Notes: a model not told the origin generated them from the sequence alone. Shown: positions 55,136-63,226, counted from the first letter of the stretch. The stretch is DNA of 64,000 bases from an uncultured Alphaproteobacteria bacterium (GCA_951812805.1 CATOSZ010000017.1:31660-95659); one strand, 5' to 3'. Made by a program: numbers and translations.

Positions 55136-56644
55136 GTGGTATTGATGGAAAGCGTATTGAAGATCCGACGTTGGATATTACGGGAGGGTCGGAGTATCCG
55201 ATCTGTATCTCGTCAGACTGGTTTGTCGCGGAACACGATTAAGAAGTATCTGAAGGACGGCGATCCACCGAGCTATCAGCGGCGCGTTTCACTCGTCCGG
55301 CGTAAGCTTAGCGATGGCTTCGCCAGCCGGCTTCGGGCGCTCTTTGAGCAGGACCTGGGGCGCCCGCGCCGTGAGCGCCGGACGGCCAAGAAGCTTTATG
55401 AGCAGCTTGTGTCGGAAGGCTATAGCGGATCCTACTCGACGGTTCAGAGGTTTGTCCGCGACCTGAAGCGTTCTGGCGCCGGATCGGGGGATGCGTTCAT
55501 TCCGTTGCACTTTACGGCAGGTGACGCGCTCCAGTTTGACTGGAGCACGGAATACGCTGTCCTGGGCGGTGTCGAGCAGAAGGTAAAGGTTGCCCACTTC
55601 CGCCTATGTCATAGCCGCAAGCCCTTTGTTGTTGCCTATCCCAGCGAATCTCAGGAGATGGTGCTGGACGCCTTTGCACGGGCGATGTCTTTCTATGGCG
55701 GCGTACCGCGCCGGGTGATCATCGACAACCCCAAGACGATGGTAACCTATGTTTCGCGCTCTAAGGACCGTGTGTTCCATCCGCGCTTTCTGGCGTTGAT
55801 GAACCACTATGTGATGGAACCGGTTGCTTGCACACCCGCGGCGGGGTGGGAGAAGGGTCAGATTGAGAACCAGGTTGGGTTCCTGCGGGGACAGCTGTTT
55901 GCGCCCAAGCCCGCCTTTGACGATCTGGATGCGCTGAACGGCTGGTTGCGTCTGCGCTGCGAGGAATTGGCGAATCGCGCCCACCCCGAACAATCGGATC
56001 GCAAGATCTCGGACGTGTTCGCAGACGAGTGCGCCGAACTGCGTCCCCTGGGCCGGGCTTTTGACGGCTATGTTGAGAAGGCCGCTCGTGTCCGCTCTAC
56101 CTGTCTGGTCCAATATGCCACCAATCGCTATAGCGTCCCCTCCCGGTTCGCCGGGGAGCTTGTCTCTCTGCGCGCCTATGCGGACCGGATCGTGGTTGTG
56201 TCAGGGCAGAATGTGATTGCCGAGCACAAGCGCCGCTTTACCCGCAACGCCAGCTATTTCGAGCCCTGGCATTACCTGCCCCTACTCGACCGCAAGCCCG
56301 GCGCGCTGAGAGATGGCGCGCCCTTTGTGGGTTGGCAATTGCCTGAGGCGATGCACCGGGTCAGGGCGCATTACATGGCCGGCAAAGGCGGGGACCGGGA
56401 GTTTGTCGATCTGCTCCTGCTGGCCCAGGATCACGGGATCGAGGTGGTCGAGATAGCCTGTGAACTGGCCGTGGAGCAGAACACGCTGCGCCTTCCGGCC
56501 ATCATCAATCTGATCAACCAACTGGTGGAGCCGGTCATCGCGCCATGGGGCGAGAGCCACGCCTATCCGCAACTGACCTTGCGGCCCGAAGCGGACTGCA
56601 AGCGCTATGAGACGCTGTGCGTTGCCGGGGAGGCCGTCGCATGA
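55136..56644 (+). CDS. istA: IS21-family transposase IstA
   Basis: DDE transposase of about 502 residues. An N-terminal helix-turn-helix (REGRSIRSVSRQTGLSRNT) binds the ends; the catalytic triad lies in LQFDWSTEY, RRVIIDNPK and ENQVGFLRGQ. The GTG at 55136, 9 bases behind GGAGGA, is the best start by ribosome-site spacing; ATG 55145 is the alternative. It overlaps istB by ATGA, the normal IS21 arrangement. The frame is intact. GC content is visibly lower than in the host genes, fitting a foreign origin. Confidence 0.93.
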   Translation: MVLMESVLKIRRWILREGRSIRSVSRQTGLSRNTIKKYLKDGDPPSYQRRVSLVRRKLSDGFASRLRALFEQDLGRPRRERRTAKKLYEQLVSEGYSGSYSTVQRFVRDLKRSGAGSGDAFIPLHFTAGDALQFDWSTEYAVLGGVEQKVKVAHFRLCHSRKPFVVAYPSESQEMVLDAFARAMSFYGGVPRRVIIDNPKTMVTYVSRSKDRVFHPRFLALMNHYVMEPVACTPAAGWEKGQIENQVGFLRGQLFAPKPAFDDLDALNGWLRLRCEELANRAHPEQSDRKISDVFADECAELRPLGRAFDGYVEKAARVRSTCLVQYATNRYSVPSRFAGELVSLRAYADRIVVVSGQNVIAEHKRRFTRNASYFEPWHYLPLLDRKPGALRDGAPFVGWQLPEAMHRVRAHYMAGKGGDREFVDLLLLAQDHGIEVVEIACELAVEQNTLRLPAIINLINQLVEPVIAPWGESHAYPQLTLRPEADCKRYETLCVAGEAVA

Positions 56645-57372
56645 AAGCTTTGATAGACCAACTGATCGCCCTGAGGCTGTATGGAATGGCGGCTTGCGCC
56701 GAAGCTTTGCTGGCCGCGCGCAAGCCGCCAAGTCTGACCACTGCGATAAAGCAACTGATCGACGCCGAGACTGTAGAGCGCCGGGTGCGCTCTATCCAGC
56801 ACCAAATGCGGGCCTCGAAGTTCCCCCACCATAAGGACTTCGCCACTTTCGATTACGGCCTAGCCGCCGTCACCCAAGCGCAAATCGACCCCTTCTGCTC
56901 AGGGCAGTTCACCCAGGAGGCCCACAACCTCATTCTGGTGGGCGGAACCGGTACGGGCAAAACCCACATCGCCATTGCTCTGGGGACGCTGTTGATCAAT
57001 CAGGGAAAGAAGGTCCGTTTCTTCAACGCCGTCGATCTGATCAATGCGCTGATCAAGGAACAGGCCGAAGGCAACGCCGGCAAGATCATCCGGCAACTGA
57101 CGGCCATGGATTGCGTCATCATCGACGAACTGGGCTATATCCCATTCCCCAAATCCGGCGGTGCGCTCTTGTTCCACCTGATCAGCAAACTCTATGAGAA
57201 GACCAGCGTCATCATCACCACCAATCTGGAGTTCGGGGAATGGGTCTCCGTCTTCGGAGATGCAAAAATGACAACCGCGTTGCTGGATCGTGTAACGCAT
57301 CACTGCGCAATCATCGAAACAGGCAACATGTCTTACCGCTTCGCACAAAGCAAACAGCGACGACAAAAGTAG
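56641..57372 (+). CDS. istB: IS21-family helper ATPase IstB
   Basis: AAA+ ATPase related to DnaC that selects the target for IstA. 243 residues with Walker A GGTGTGKTH (about 103-111), Walker B CVIIDELGY (about 164-172) and a C-terminal HHCAIIETGNMSYR near the usual end of the family. The ATG at 56641 overlaps the istA stop. Both genes are intact, so the element could still move if its ends are functional. Confidence 0.93.
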   Translation: MKALIDQLIALRLYGMAACAEALLAARKPPSLTTAIKQLIDAETVERRVRSIQHQMRASKFPHHKDFATFDYGLAAVTQAQIDPFCSGQFTQEAHNLILVGGTGTGKTHIAIALGTLLINQGKKVRFFNAVDLINALIKEQAEGNAGKIIRQLTAMDCVIIDELGYIPFPKSGGALLFHLISKLYEKTSVIITTNLEFGEWVSVFGDAKMTTALLDRVTHHCAIIETGNMSYRFAQSKQRRQK

Positions 57373-57385
57373 CCGCCCTGTAAGC

Positions 57386-57434
57386 AAAGCCCCAGGCTGA
57401 TCCGCTATATGGAGCCAATCAGCCTGGGGGCTTT
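57386..57434 (+). terminator. Strong hairpin after istB
   Basis: AAAGCCCCAGGCTGAT and its reverse complement AATCAGCCTGGGGGCTTT flank a loop of about 15 bases, with a single bulged base. It is followed by only a short T run (CTTTC). Likely terminator for istAB; IS21 relatives carry a similar hairpin in this place. Confidence 0.7.
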
Positions 57435-57467
57435 CATCGCAAAGGCGGGCAAATCAAAACGGGTCCT

Positions 57468-57762
57468 GTACAGATTGTTCTGCAAAAGGGGTTTCGTAGC
57501 TGGGGCACAAGTCCGGGCCGATGGGGTGGATGAGCTGCCTCCGGCTGGTCCGGGCTCTCGCGATCGAAATCCATGAGGACTGGCTGGATGCCAACCGCTA
57601 GCTCAACATGATCCATCTCAAGGAGAGCAAAAGCGAACGCATCCAGAAAGCCGCCTGACGGCGGCTCGGCATGCCTGGCGCTCCGAGCAATCGAAATCTC
57701 CGCGCCAGGCATGCCGGTGGCCCTCATCGGCAGCCATGACAAACTTGCAGAACAGTCTGGAC
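57468..57762. repeat. Inverted repeats bounding a 295-base IS relic
   Basis: GTACAGATTGTTCTGCA (57468-57484) and TGCAGAACAGTCTGGAC (57746-57762) are reverse complements at 15 of 17 positions. Between them lies the 3' end of an IS256-type transposase. The layout is that of an element reduced to its two ends and the last part of its gene. Confidence 0.55.
57530..57658 (+). pseudogene. C-terminal relic of an IS256-type transposase
   Basis: A 42-codon reading frame with one internal TAG gives MSCLRLVRALAIEIHEDW followed by LDANR, stop, then LNMIHLKESK and an Ala-Ala end. This matches the usual C-terminus of IS256-family transposases (RLxRALAxEIHExWLxAxRYLNM), the stop standing where Tyr is expected. 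The rest of the gene is absent. Identification is by pattern memory, not by search. Confidence 0.55.
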
Positions 57763-57827
57763 ACTACTTCAAAAGCTCATTGCCACTTCAAGAACCCCAC
57801 CTGATCCCCACGTTCCGCCGCCGGCCC

Positions 57828-57934
57828 GGTTGTCCCGGTGGGCCCACAGGCCCCTCCCACGCGGCTTCGCTCCGCGTAACGCAAAGCGCTACACGAAGCC
57901 GCGCGGGGCCCTCCCGTGGACTACCGGGACAACC
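57828..57934. repeat. Long nested palindrome inside the IS21-type element
   Basis: Outer arms GGTTGTCCCGGT (57828-57839) and ACCGGGACAACC (57923-57934) are exact complements, and inner arms CGCGGCTTCG (57860-57869) and CGAAGCCGCG (57894-57903) pair as well, with partly pairing GGCCC/GGGCC stretches between. It would fold into a stem of about 45 base pairs. An 11-G run (57948-57958) follows. It does not look like IS21 sequence and is of unknown origin. Confidence 0.7.
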
Positions 57935-58005
57935 TCCGTCGAAGCAAGGGGGGGGGGGTCAATTTTGCACGCCGATAGGGGGTCAGAATTAAATGCTGAT
58001 TGACA

Positions 58006-58172
58006 GGCCTCATCGATATTGACCGCACCCGCCATCGGAACTCCCCACCCGGACCCCAATCGGATCCTTCGACGATCACAGTTTCGACATCGATAGGTTA
58101 AAGTTTGCTGAAAACTTCGTCGTGGCAGGCGATCGAACACGGATACGGTGTGGCCAAAGGGCGCCTATCGGA
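58006..58172. other. Short unassigned stretch between two insertion sequences
   Basis: 167 bases between the IS21-type right end and the left CTAG of IS1182 copy 2. No convincing gene is seen on either strand; composition is more balanced than the chromosome. It may be a remnant of the gene interrupted at 55028 or of another mobile element. Confidence 0.5.
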
Positions 58173-59724
58173 CTAGCAGCCTGTCGGACTCGGGCATGCA
58201 AGGATTGGTAAGATTGGCTTGGCGGGCGTCGATGTCATGGATTTACCCCCATGAAGTTGCGAACGCGGGTTGGCCCGCCCGTTCAGGCGTGGCTGAGGAC
58301 GAACATCCGCTTGATGTTCCAGGAGAGCGTGGCCAAGGTCCATTCCCCCTTCGCCTTGTCGAGGCCGCGCAGGCTGAACTGACGCAAGCCCATCACCGAT
58401 TTGATGATGCCGAACACCGGCTCCGGCGTCTGCTTGCGAAGCGCGTAGAGCGCCCGGCCCTCGGGTGTGGCCAGGCGATGGCACATCGCCTCGAGCGGCG
58501 TCGGATCCTCGGGCGCTGGCGGCGCCTCGGCGAAGCGGTCCCGCCAGGAAAGATGGTGGTGCTCCCGGCCGAGCGCGATCAGCGGCGCGATCTCCGCTTC
58601 CCCGCAGGCCTCGACGTTGGCCTGGCTGAAGTAGCCGCTGTCCGCCAACAGGGTCTCGACCTCGCCAAGCCCGTCCGGCAGGCCGGCGAGTGCTTCGAGC
58701 GTCGGTTCGATCTGCTGCTTGTCGTTCGCCGCCTGCACCACGTCGGCGCTGACCACCAGCAGGCTGCCGGCGGCCACCGCAGCCTGGGCGTTGTAGCACT
58801 GCTCGAAGCCGCCGCCGGCCACCGGCATGATGCGCGAGTCCGGGTCCGTCAGGTTGACCTGGTCCTTCGCCCGTGGCCCCGGCTCCGGCGGCTTCGGTGG
58901 CCGCCCGCCCGGCTTGCGGCCGGTCCGCGTTTCCTTCGCCTCGCGGGCTGCCAGCTTCTCTTCGTACTCCGCCTGCTCCCGCGCATGACGCTCGGCCGCC
59001 CGCGCCTCGATCTCCGCCTTCGCCGCGGCGATCGCCGCCAGCCGGTCCTCGCGCCGTGCCAGCTCCTCCGGCACGCTCATGCCGTCGGGAACCTCGGACC
59101 GGTCCGCCGCTTCCGCCAACGCCATCAACTCCGCCACCTCGGCCCGCAGCCGGGCTTCGATCTCGCCCGCACGCTGCCACGACAGGGCGCTGTGCCGGCT
59201 CGCGTCGGCATGGATCTTCGTCCCGTCCAGCGCCACCGTGCCCAGTTGCAGCATGCCGGCCTGCCGCGCCAGCAGCAGAACCTGCACGAACAGCCCCTCG
59301 ATCAGCGGCAGGAAGCGACGGCGGAACGTGGCGATCGTGTCGTGGTCGGGGTGGTCGTTTGCCGCGATGAAGCGGAAGGCCACCGAATCATAGCTCGCCC
59401 GCTCCAGCTTCCGGCTGGAATGCACCCCCGTCGCGTAGCCGTAGATCAGCAGGCCCAGCAGGACGCTCGGGTGATGCGCCGCCGAGCCCGAACCACGATA
59501 GGCCTTCACGAACGCAGAGAGATCCAGCTGCTCCAGCACATCGACCACGAAGCGCGCCAGATGACGATCAGGCAGCCATTCGTCCACCGAAGGCGGCAGA
59601 AGATAGCTGGTCTCCCGGTCAACCTGTCGAAAGTTGCTCATCACAAAATCACCGCGCAGGAGAGAATCAGACCGTGACAGTGAATCTCATCTCGAAACTC
59701 GGCTCAAGTCCGACAGGCTGCTAG
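58173..59724 (-). mobile_element. IS1182-type insertion sequence, copy 2
   Basis: Core 58177-59720, the same length as copy 1, with 14-base terminal repeats CAGCCTGTCGGACT and flanking CTAG at 58173-58176 and 59721-59724. Every open frame in it translates identically to copy 1. Same orientation as copy 1, so the pair forms 1.5-kb direct repeats about 16 kb apart. Its right end is 107 bases from the cold-shock gene start. Confidence 0.92.
58283..59644 (-). CDS. IS1182-family transposase, copy 2
   Basis: The 453-residue product is identical to that at 40808-42169, including all catalytic acidic residues, and the gene lies the same distance from the element's ends. Either copy could supply transposase for both elements. 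The gene reads away from the cold-shock gene, so only weak outward transcription from the element's right end could reach that gene. Confidence 0.95.
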   Translation of the reverse strand: MMSNFRQVDRETSYLLPPSVDEWLPDRHLARFVVDVLEQLDLSAFVKAYRGSGSAAHHPSVLLGLLIYGYATGVHSSRKLERASYDSVAFRFIAANDHPDHDTIATFRRRFLPLIEGLFVQVLLLARQAGMLQLGTVALDGTKIHADASRHSALSWQRAGEIEARLRAEVAELMALAEAADRSEVPDGMSVPEELARREDRLAAIAAAKAEIEARAAERHAREQAEYEEKLAAREAKETRTGRKPGGRPPKPPEPGPRAKDQVNLTDPDSRIMPVAGGGFEQCYNAQAAVAAGSLLVVSADVVQAANDKQQIEPTLEALAGLPDGLGEVETLLADSGYFSQANVEACGEAEIAPLIALGREHHHLSWRDRFAEAPPAPEDPTPLEAMCHRLATPEGRALYALRKQTPEPVFGIIKSVMGLRQFSLRGLDKAKGEWTLATLSWNIKRMFVLSHA

Positions 59725-59831
59725 GGACTTCGTCGGATCGACCAGTCGTCAAACCGCCCGGACCGTGACGAGCTGCATCCCGTCGGCGCATGTCGTGCCG
59801 GCGGTCAACGACCCTATGAAGGAATTGACGA

Positions 59832-60041
59832 ATGACGAACGGAACCGTGAAGTGGTTCGATGCCACCAAAGGCTTTGGCTTCATCGCGCCGGATGACGGC
59901 GGCAAGGATGCTTTCGTGCATATCTCGGCGCTCGAGCGCTCCGGCATCGGCGGTCTCGCCGAGGGCCAGAAGGTGTCATACGACCTCGAACCCGGCCGCA
60001 ACGGCAAGTCGGCGGCGGAGAATCTCCAGCTGATCGACTGA
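59832..60041 (+). CDS. Cold-shock protein, CspA family
   Basis: 69-residue single-stranded nucleic acid-binding protein. RNP1 (KGFGFIAP) and RNP2 (DAFVHIS) are intact and the length is standard. The ribosome site is AAGGAA before the ATG. IS1182 copy 2 ends 107 bases upstream, so the original long leader or promoter may be separated from the gene. A clear terminator follows. Cold induction cannot be inferred. Confidence 0.94.
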   Translation: MTNGTVKWFDATKGFGFIAPDDGGKDAFVHISALERSGIGGLAEGQKVSYDLEPGRNGKSAAENLQLID

Positions 60042-60063
60042 CCGCGTACCCTGTATGCGACGA

Positions 60064-60091
60064 AAGGGCTCGCCTCGGCGGGCCCTTTTTT
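60064..60091 (+). terminator. Rho-independent terminator after the cold-shock gene
   Basis: GGGCTCGCC and GGCGGGCCC pair around a two-base loop (one G-T wobble), followed directly by TTTTTT. It lies 24 bases after the cold-shock stop and just before the converging FKBP gene stop. Confidence 0.88.
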
Positions 60092-60094
60092 CGT

Positions 60095-60529
60095 CTAGGA
60101 CCCGACGATCTCGACCAGGTGCAGGTCGAAGGTCAGGGCCTCGCCGGCGAGCGGGTGGTTGGCGTCGAGCACGACGTCGGCGTCGCGCAGCTCGCGCACG
60201 ACGAGGCGGGTCGTATTGCCGTCGGGGTCCGAGGTTTGCAGGCCGGTGCCGACCTCCAGCTCGATCTCGGCCGGGATCTGGTCGCGGGCGACCACGTGCA
60301 CCAGGTCTTCGTCGCGCGGGCCGTAGGCGGCGTCGACCTCGAGGCGGACGCTTTTTTCCTCGCCCACCGCCATGCCCGTCACGGCCTCGTCGAAGCCGGT
60401 GATGACATGGCCGGCACCGAGGATGAATTCCAGCGGGTCGTGGCCGACGGAACTGTCGAAGGTGGCGCCGTCGTCGAGACGGCCGGTGTAGTGAATGCGA
60501 ACGGTATCGCCGGCCTCGGCGTTGCTCAT
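60095..60529 (-). CDS. FKBP-type peptidyl-prolyl isomerase (SlyD-like)
   Basis: 144-residue isomerase/chaperone. It has the short FKBP domain (VRIHYTGRLDDGATFDSS, GAGHVITGFDEAVTGMAVGE) with the insert-in-flap region (about 70-120) that defines the SlyD group, and DANHPLAGEALTFDLHLVEI at the end. Unlike E. coli SlyD, there is no His/Cys-rich metal-binding tail. Cytoplasmic. It converges on the cold-shock gene. Confidence 0.92.
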   Translation of the reverse strand: MSNAEAGDTVRIHYTGRLDDGATFDSSVGHDPLEFILGAGHVITGFDEAVTGMAVGEEKSVRLEVDAAYGPRDEDLVHVVARDQIPAEIELEVGTGLQTSDPDGNTTRLVVRELRDADVVLDANHPLAGEALTFDLHLVEIVGS

Positions 60530-60578
60530 GGCGCTAGCCTCGTCGTTGTTGGGGGCGGGGATGGGTCTGCCGGTGCCG

Positions 60579-61004
60579 CTAGATCGCCTTCAGCGGACCG
60601 AGCAGCGAGAGCAGGCCGTCCGATGGCGTTTGCTGGTAGCGATGCTGCAGCACATACATCATCACCCGCAGCTTCACGATCAGCGGAAAGGCGCGGGCGT
60701 GCACATGGGTCGGCAGGTTCTGGAAGTTGCCGCTGGTCTCGACCAGGGTGTTGTAGTTCGTCATGTAGTCGTCCAGGCCGGCCGCCAAATGGTCGGAGAG
60801 GGAGGCTTCGTCCGGCGTGGTCGCCAGGGCCTCGGTGACGTTCGCCGTCTGGCTTTTCATGTATCGGCCCATGCTGGCCTGGGCGCCGACGCGATAGGCG
60901 TCGAAATCCTCGCCATAGCGTAGCAACCATTCGACGAAGCCGTCGATATTGTCGATCGACGGACACTTTGAACTGTCCACGGTGGATTTCTTGCGCCAGA
61001 ACAT
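60579..61004 (-). CDS. Hypothetical helical protein
   Basis: 141 residues from ATG 61004, which has GAAGGAG upstream; the in-frame extension before it is not supported. The sequence is mostly helical and soluble (FVEWLLRYGEDFDAYRVGAQASMGRY is a landmark), with no motif, signal peptide or cysteine pattern recognised. It is 49 bases upstream of the FKBP gene on the same strand and may be co-transcribed with it. Family not recognised. Confidence 0.7.
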   Translation of the reverse strand: MFWRKKSTVDSSKCPSIDNIDGFVEWLLRYGEDFDAYRVGAQASMGRYMKSQTANVTEALATTPDEASLSDHLAAGLDDYMTNYNTLVETSGNFQNLPTHVHARAFPLIVKLRVMMYVLQHRYQQTPSDGLLSLLGPLKAI

Positions 61005-61178
61005 GCGGGTCGCTCCTTCGCCTGATTGCCGGGACCAATCGAGGCGAAGTCGGCGGTCAACGGAGTTGATTGGCCACGAAGGCCGCGCCCGGATGTGTCG
61101 CCCATCATCATGGACTATTCGGTTGGAAAGGCGAGGACTTTCTCGGTCGACCACCCCGCCTGCGGGTTCAGTTGCCAG

Positions 61179-62225
61179 TCATGCCCGGGCGAGGGCGTAG
61201 ATCTGGTGACCGGGACCCGGCAGGGACGGCAACTCGTCCCAGCTATCCCCGCCATCGACGCTGGCGAAGACCTGGCCGCCGTTGGTCGCCGCCGCCATCT
61301 TCGCCGGCCGTCGTTCATCGAAGGCGAGGGTGAACAGGGTGTTGTCGGGGCGCATGCCCATATCGACGCGCCGCCAGGTGTCGCCGCCGTCCCGGCTGGC
61401 CAGCAGCAGGCCGAGATCGCTTTGGAAGTTGCCGCCGCCGACCACCCACAGGCAGCGGGGATTGCCCGGCACCTCGCGGATATCGCGACAGTAGATCTGG
61501 CCCTTCTCGTTTGCCGGTTCCAAGGGCACCAGACGCCAGTGATTGCCGCCGTCCGAACTCTGGAACATGCCGGCGCGACCGATGGCGATGACGTTGCCGG
61601 GACACCAGCGGCTGGCCAGGATCCCGTGCATGTCGACCGTATCGTCATTCACATACTGCCCGTTGGAGAGGTTCTCCCAGCTTTCCCCGCCGTCGCGTGA
61701 GCGCAGCGTGCCGCCCACCTCGATCGCCGCATACAGCAGGTCGGGATCGTAGGGGCTGGCATCCATCATCAAGACCCGCTTGGCCGGATTGGAGCCGGGC
61801 GCGGTGGTGATGTCGGGGAAGCGGACATGCACCGGCAGGCGTCGCCAGCTCGCGCCGCCGTCCTCGCTGCGATAGATCTCCGCGTTCTCGTAGCCGATCA
61901 GCACGGTTTGCGGATCGCGCGGGTGGAACAAGACCGACCAGACCGGCAGGCCGTGATCGGCGATATCGACCCGTTGCCAGGTCTCGCCGGCATCCTCGCT
62001 CCGATAGGGGCCGTCCTGGGTGCCGGCGTAGATCAGCCGCGGATCGTTCGGATGCACCGCGATGACCCGGACGGCGGGTCGCGCGGGCAGACCCTGGTCC
62101 AGCGGCTCCCAGCCCTCGCCGCCTTCGCGCAGACGGAACAGGCCGTGATCGACGATACGTCCCGGTGCAGTTTCCCCCGCCAGGCCGGCAAAGACATACG
62201 CCGGTCCAGATTTCCTGGATGCCAT
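61179..62225 (-). CDS. BNR/Asp-box beta-propeller protein (sialidase/sortilin-like fold)
   Basis: 348 residues with at least six Asp-boxes of the form S-x-D-x-G-x-x-W (for example SEDAGETW, SEDGGASW, SRDGGESW, SSDGGNHW, SRDGGDTW, SVDGGDSW), which define a six- or seven-blade propeller. No signal peptide is present, so it appears to be cytoplasmic, unusual for sialidase-like proteins. The catalytic Arg triad and Tyr of true sialidases are not evident. The ribosome site AAAGGAG precedes the ATG. Role unknown. Confidence 0.8.
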   Translation of the reverse strand: MASRKSGPAYVFAGLAGETAPGRIVDHGLFRLREGGEGWEPLDQGLPARPAVRVIAVHPNDPRLIYAGTQDGPYRSEDAGETWQRVDIADHGLPVWSVLFHPRDPQTVLIGYENAEIYRSEDGGASWRRLPVHVRFPDITTAPGSNPAKRVLMMDASPYDPDLLYAAIEVGGTLRSRDGGESWENLSNGQYVNDDTVDMHGILASRWCPGNVIAIGRAGMFQSSDGGNHWRLVPLEPANEKGQIYCRDIREVPGNPRCLWVVGGGNFQSDLGLLLASRDGGDTWRRVDMGMRPDNTLFTLAFDERRPAKMAAATNGGQVFASVDGGDSWDELPSLPGPGHQIYALARA

Positions 62226-62329
62226 AACGAACTCCTTTGCGCCAACGAGGTACTATATTAAAGCTGAAATCTTAAAAAAACTGTCCCAACGTTTTGTTTT
62301 TACAATTAAGATATTATCATATTAATCGG
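62226..62329. promoter_or_regulatory. AT-rich island between the glyoxalase-type and BNR genes
   Basis: A 104-base stretch of very high AT content (runs of A and T, ATATTAAAGC, TTAAAAAAACTG, ATATTATCATATTAATC) in otherwise GC-rich DNA. Read on the minus strand it is upstream of the BNR gene and should contain its promoter; no single -35/-10 pair stands out. It follows the stop of the glyoxalase-type gene's reading direction and may also end that transcript. Confidence 0.4.
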
Positions 62330-62776
62330 CTATTCCATGCCCTTCTCCGCCAACTCGGCTTTTGCCTTGTCGTTCTTTTGCAGATGGGCGAGGCCCAGAG
62401 CCCGCAGCACCCCCGGCGTCTTCGAGAACTGGATGTTGTCGTAGCCGACGATTTCCACGCGGTTGCCCCAGGGGTCGCGAAAATCGAGGAAGCGGCCGTC
62501 CAGCAGTTCGACGCCGGCGGCGAGGAGGGCGGCCCGCGCCGCGTCCTTGTCGTCGACGACGAGGCCGAAATGTCGGCCGTCGTCCGGACCTTGATGGCGT
62601 CCGCTCTGCAGCGCCAGGAACTGGTCGCCGAGATCGATGAAGGCCATGCTCTCGCTCCGGCCCCGCAAGGTGAACGCGAAGATCCGGCCATAGAAGGCCA
62701 GCGCCTCGTCGATGTCGCCGACCTCGAGCGCCACATGGTTGAAGCCGACGGCCTTGGCCTTGGGGGGTGTCGTCAT
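62330..62776 (-). CDS. Glyoxalase/VOC-family protein
   Basis: 148 residues with the two paired beta-alpha-beta-beta-beta modules of the vicinal oxygen chelate fold. Metal-ligand candidates are FNHVALEVGDI (His), HFGLVVDD (His) and the late GNRVEIVGYD (Glu). The active reaction (dioxygenase, lyase or other) cannot be told. It lies 10 bases downstream of the truncated DinB-family gene and was probably in its operon. Confidence 0.85.
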   Translation of the reverse strand: MTTPPKAKAVGFNHVALEVGDIDEALAFYGRIFAFTLRGRSESMAFIDLGDQFLALQSGRHQGPDDGRHFGLVVDDKDAARAALLAAGVELLDGRFLDFRDPWGNRVEIVGYDNIQFSKTPGVLRALGLAHLQKNDKAKAELAEKGME

Positions 62777-62786
62777 GGCGGCGTTC

Positions 62787-63224
62787 CTATGTGGCGAGCG
62801 AGGGCATGATGAAGAGGTCCGTGTCGCCGGGCTTGGCGCCGGCCCCGGTCAGCATGGCGTGCACCTGGCCCCGGTGATGGGTCTGGTGGTTGAAGAAATG
62901 GCAGACCAGGACCGCGAGCGGTTTGACGACGTCGGCCTGAAGGGCGCCCGAATACCAGCTGAGGTCACCCGCGAGGGTGTCGGCGTCGAGGCCGCGCGCC
63001 CATGCGACGATCCGCCGGTCGAGGTCGGTGCGCGCCGCCCGCATCTCGGCCCAGGCGCCCCCTTCGTCGATGGAGGCCGGGATATTCGCCTGCTCGGGCT
63101 TCGGCGTCCCGGCGAACCGGCTCATCCAGATCCGATCGCCCCACAAGAGGTGGCTGAGCGTCGCGTGGATGGAGCCGAAGAAGGCGCCCCGCTCCGGCGC
63201 GCTTCTCCCATGTTCCTCGTTTGT
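62787..63224 (-). pseudogene. DinB-family (YfiT-like) gene, 5'-truncated
   Basis: DinB-type four-helix metal-binding domain. The frame reads ERGAFFGSIHATLSHLLWGDRIW and on to NHQTHHRGQVHAML, so the metal-binding His residues are still encoded. The normal N-terminal 30-40 residues are missing: going upstream the frame meets a TGA at 63225-63227, and no ATG or GTG precedes the conserved region. A TTG at 63146 could give a 119-residue product without the first His. The break lies at or just below an SOS box, so it looks like a deletion junction. Confidence 0.7.
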
Positions 63225-63226
63225 TC
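63212..63226 (-). promoter_or_regulatory. Alphaproteobacterial SOS (LexA) box
   Basis: GAAC-AAACGAG-GAAC on the minus strand, the exact GAAC-N7-GAAC direct repeat bound by LexA in alphaproteobacteria. Upstream on the same strand TTGACA is followed 17 bases later by TAGCGG, a possible promoter. A transcript from it would run into the truncated DinB-family and glyoxalase genes. Confidence 0.65.

Larger units (their letters stand above)
55029..58005 (+). mobile_element. IS21-family element with a nested insertion near its right end
   Basis: Left end TGTGAATCGGCATGCAAAAC and right end, read inward, TGTCAATCAGCATTTAATTC, both followed by CTGACCC. A second internal copy (ATCGGCGTGCAAAATTGACC) lies next to the right end, as IS21 elements have multiple terminal repeats. 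It carries istA and istB. The span from the istB hairpin (57434) to the right end (about 57948) holds roughly 0.5 kb that does not belong to a normal IS21, including an IS256-type relic. No direct target repeat is seen across 55028/58006, so one side has probably been rearranged. Confidence 0.85.

Noticed and set aside
57889..58140. 83-residue frame with a CRNC motif on the minus strand
   Set aside because: It spans the IS21 right end and the G tract, so it is a chance fusion; no supported start.
42246..58176. Composite transposon formed by the two IS1182 copies
   Set aside because: Each copy has its own CTAG pair, and the enclosed genes are core chromosomal genes in their usual order, so the segment was not brought in by the IS pair.
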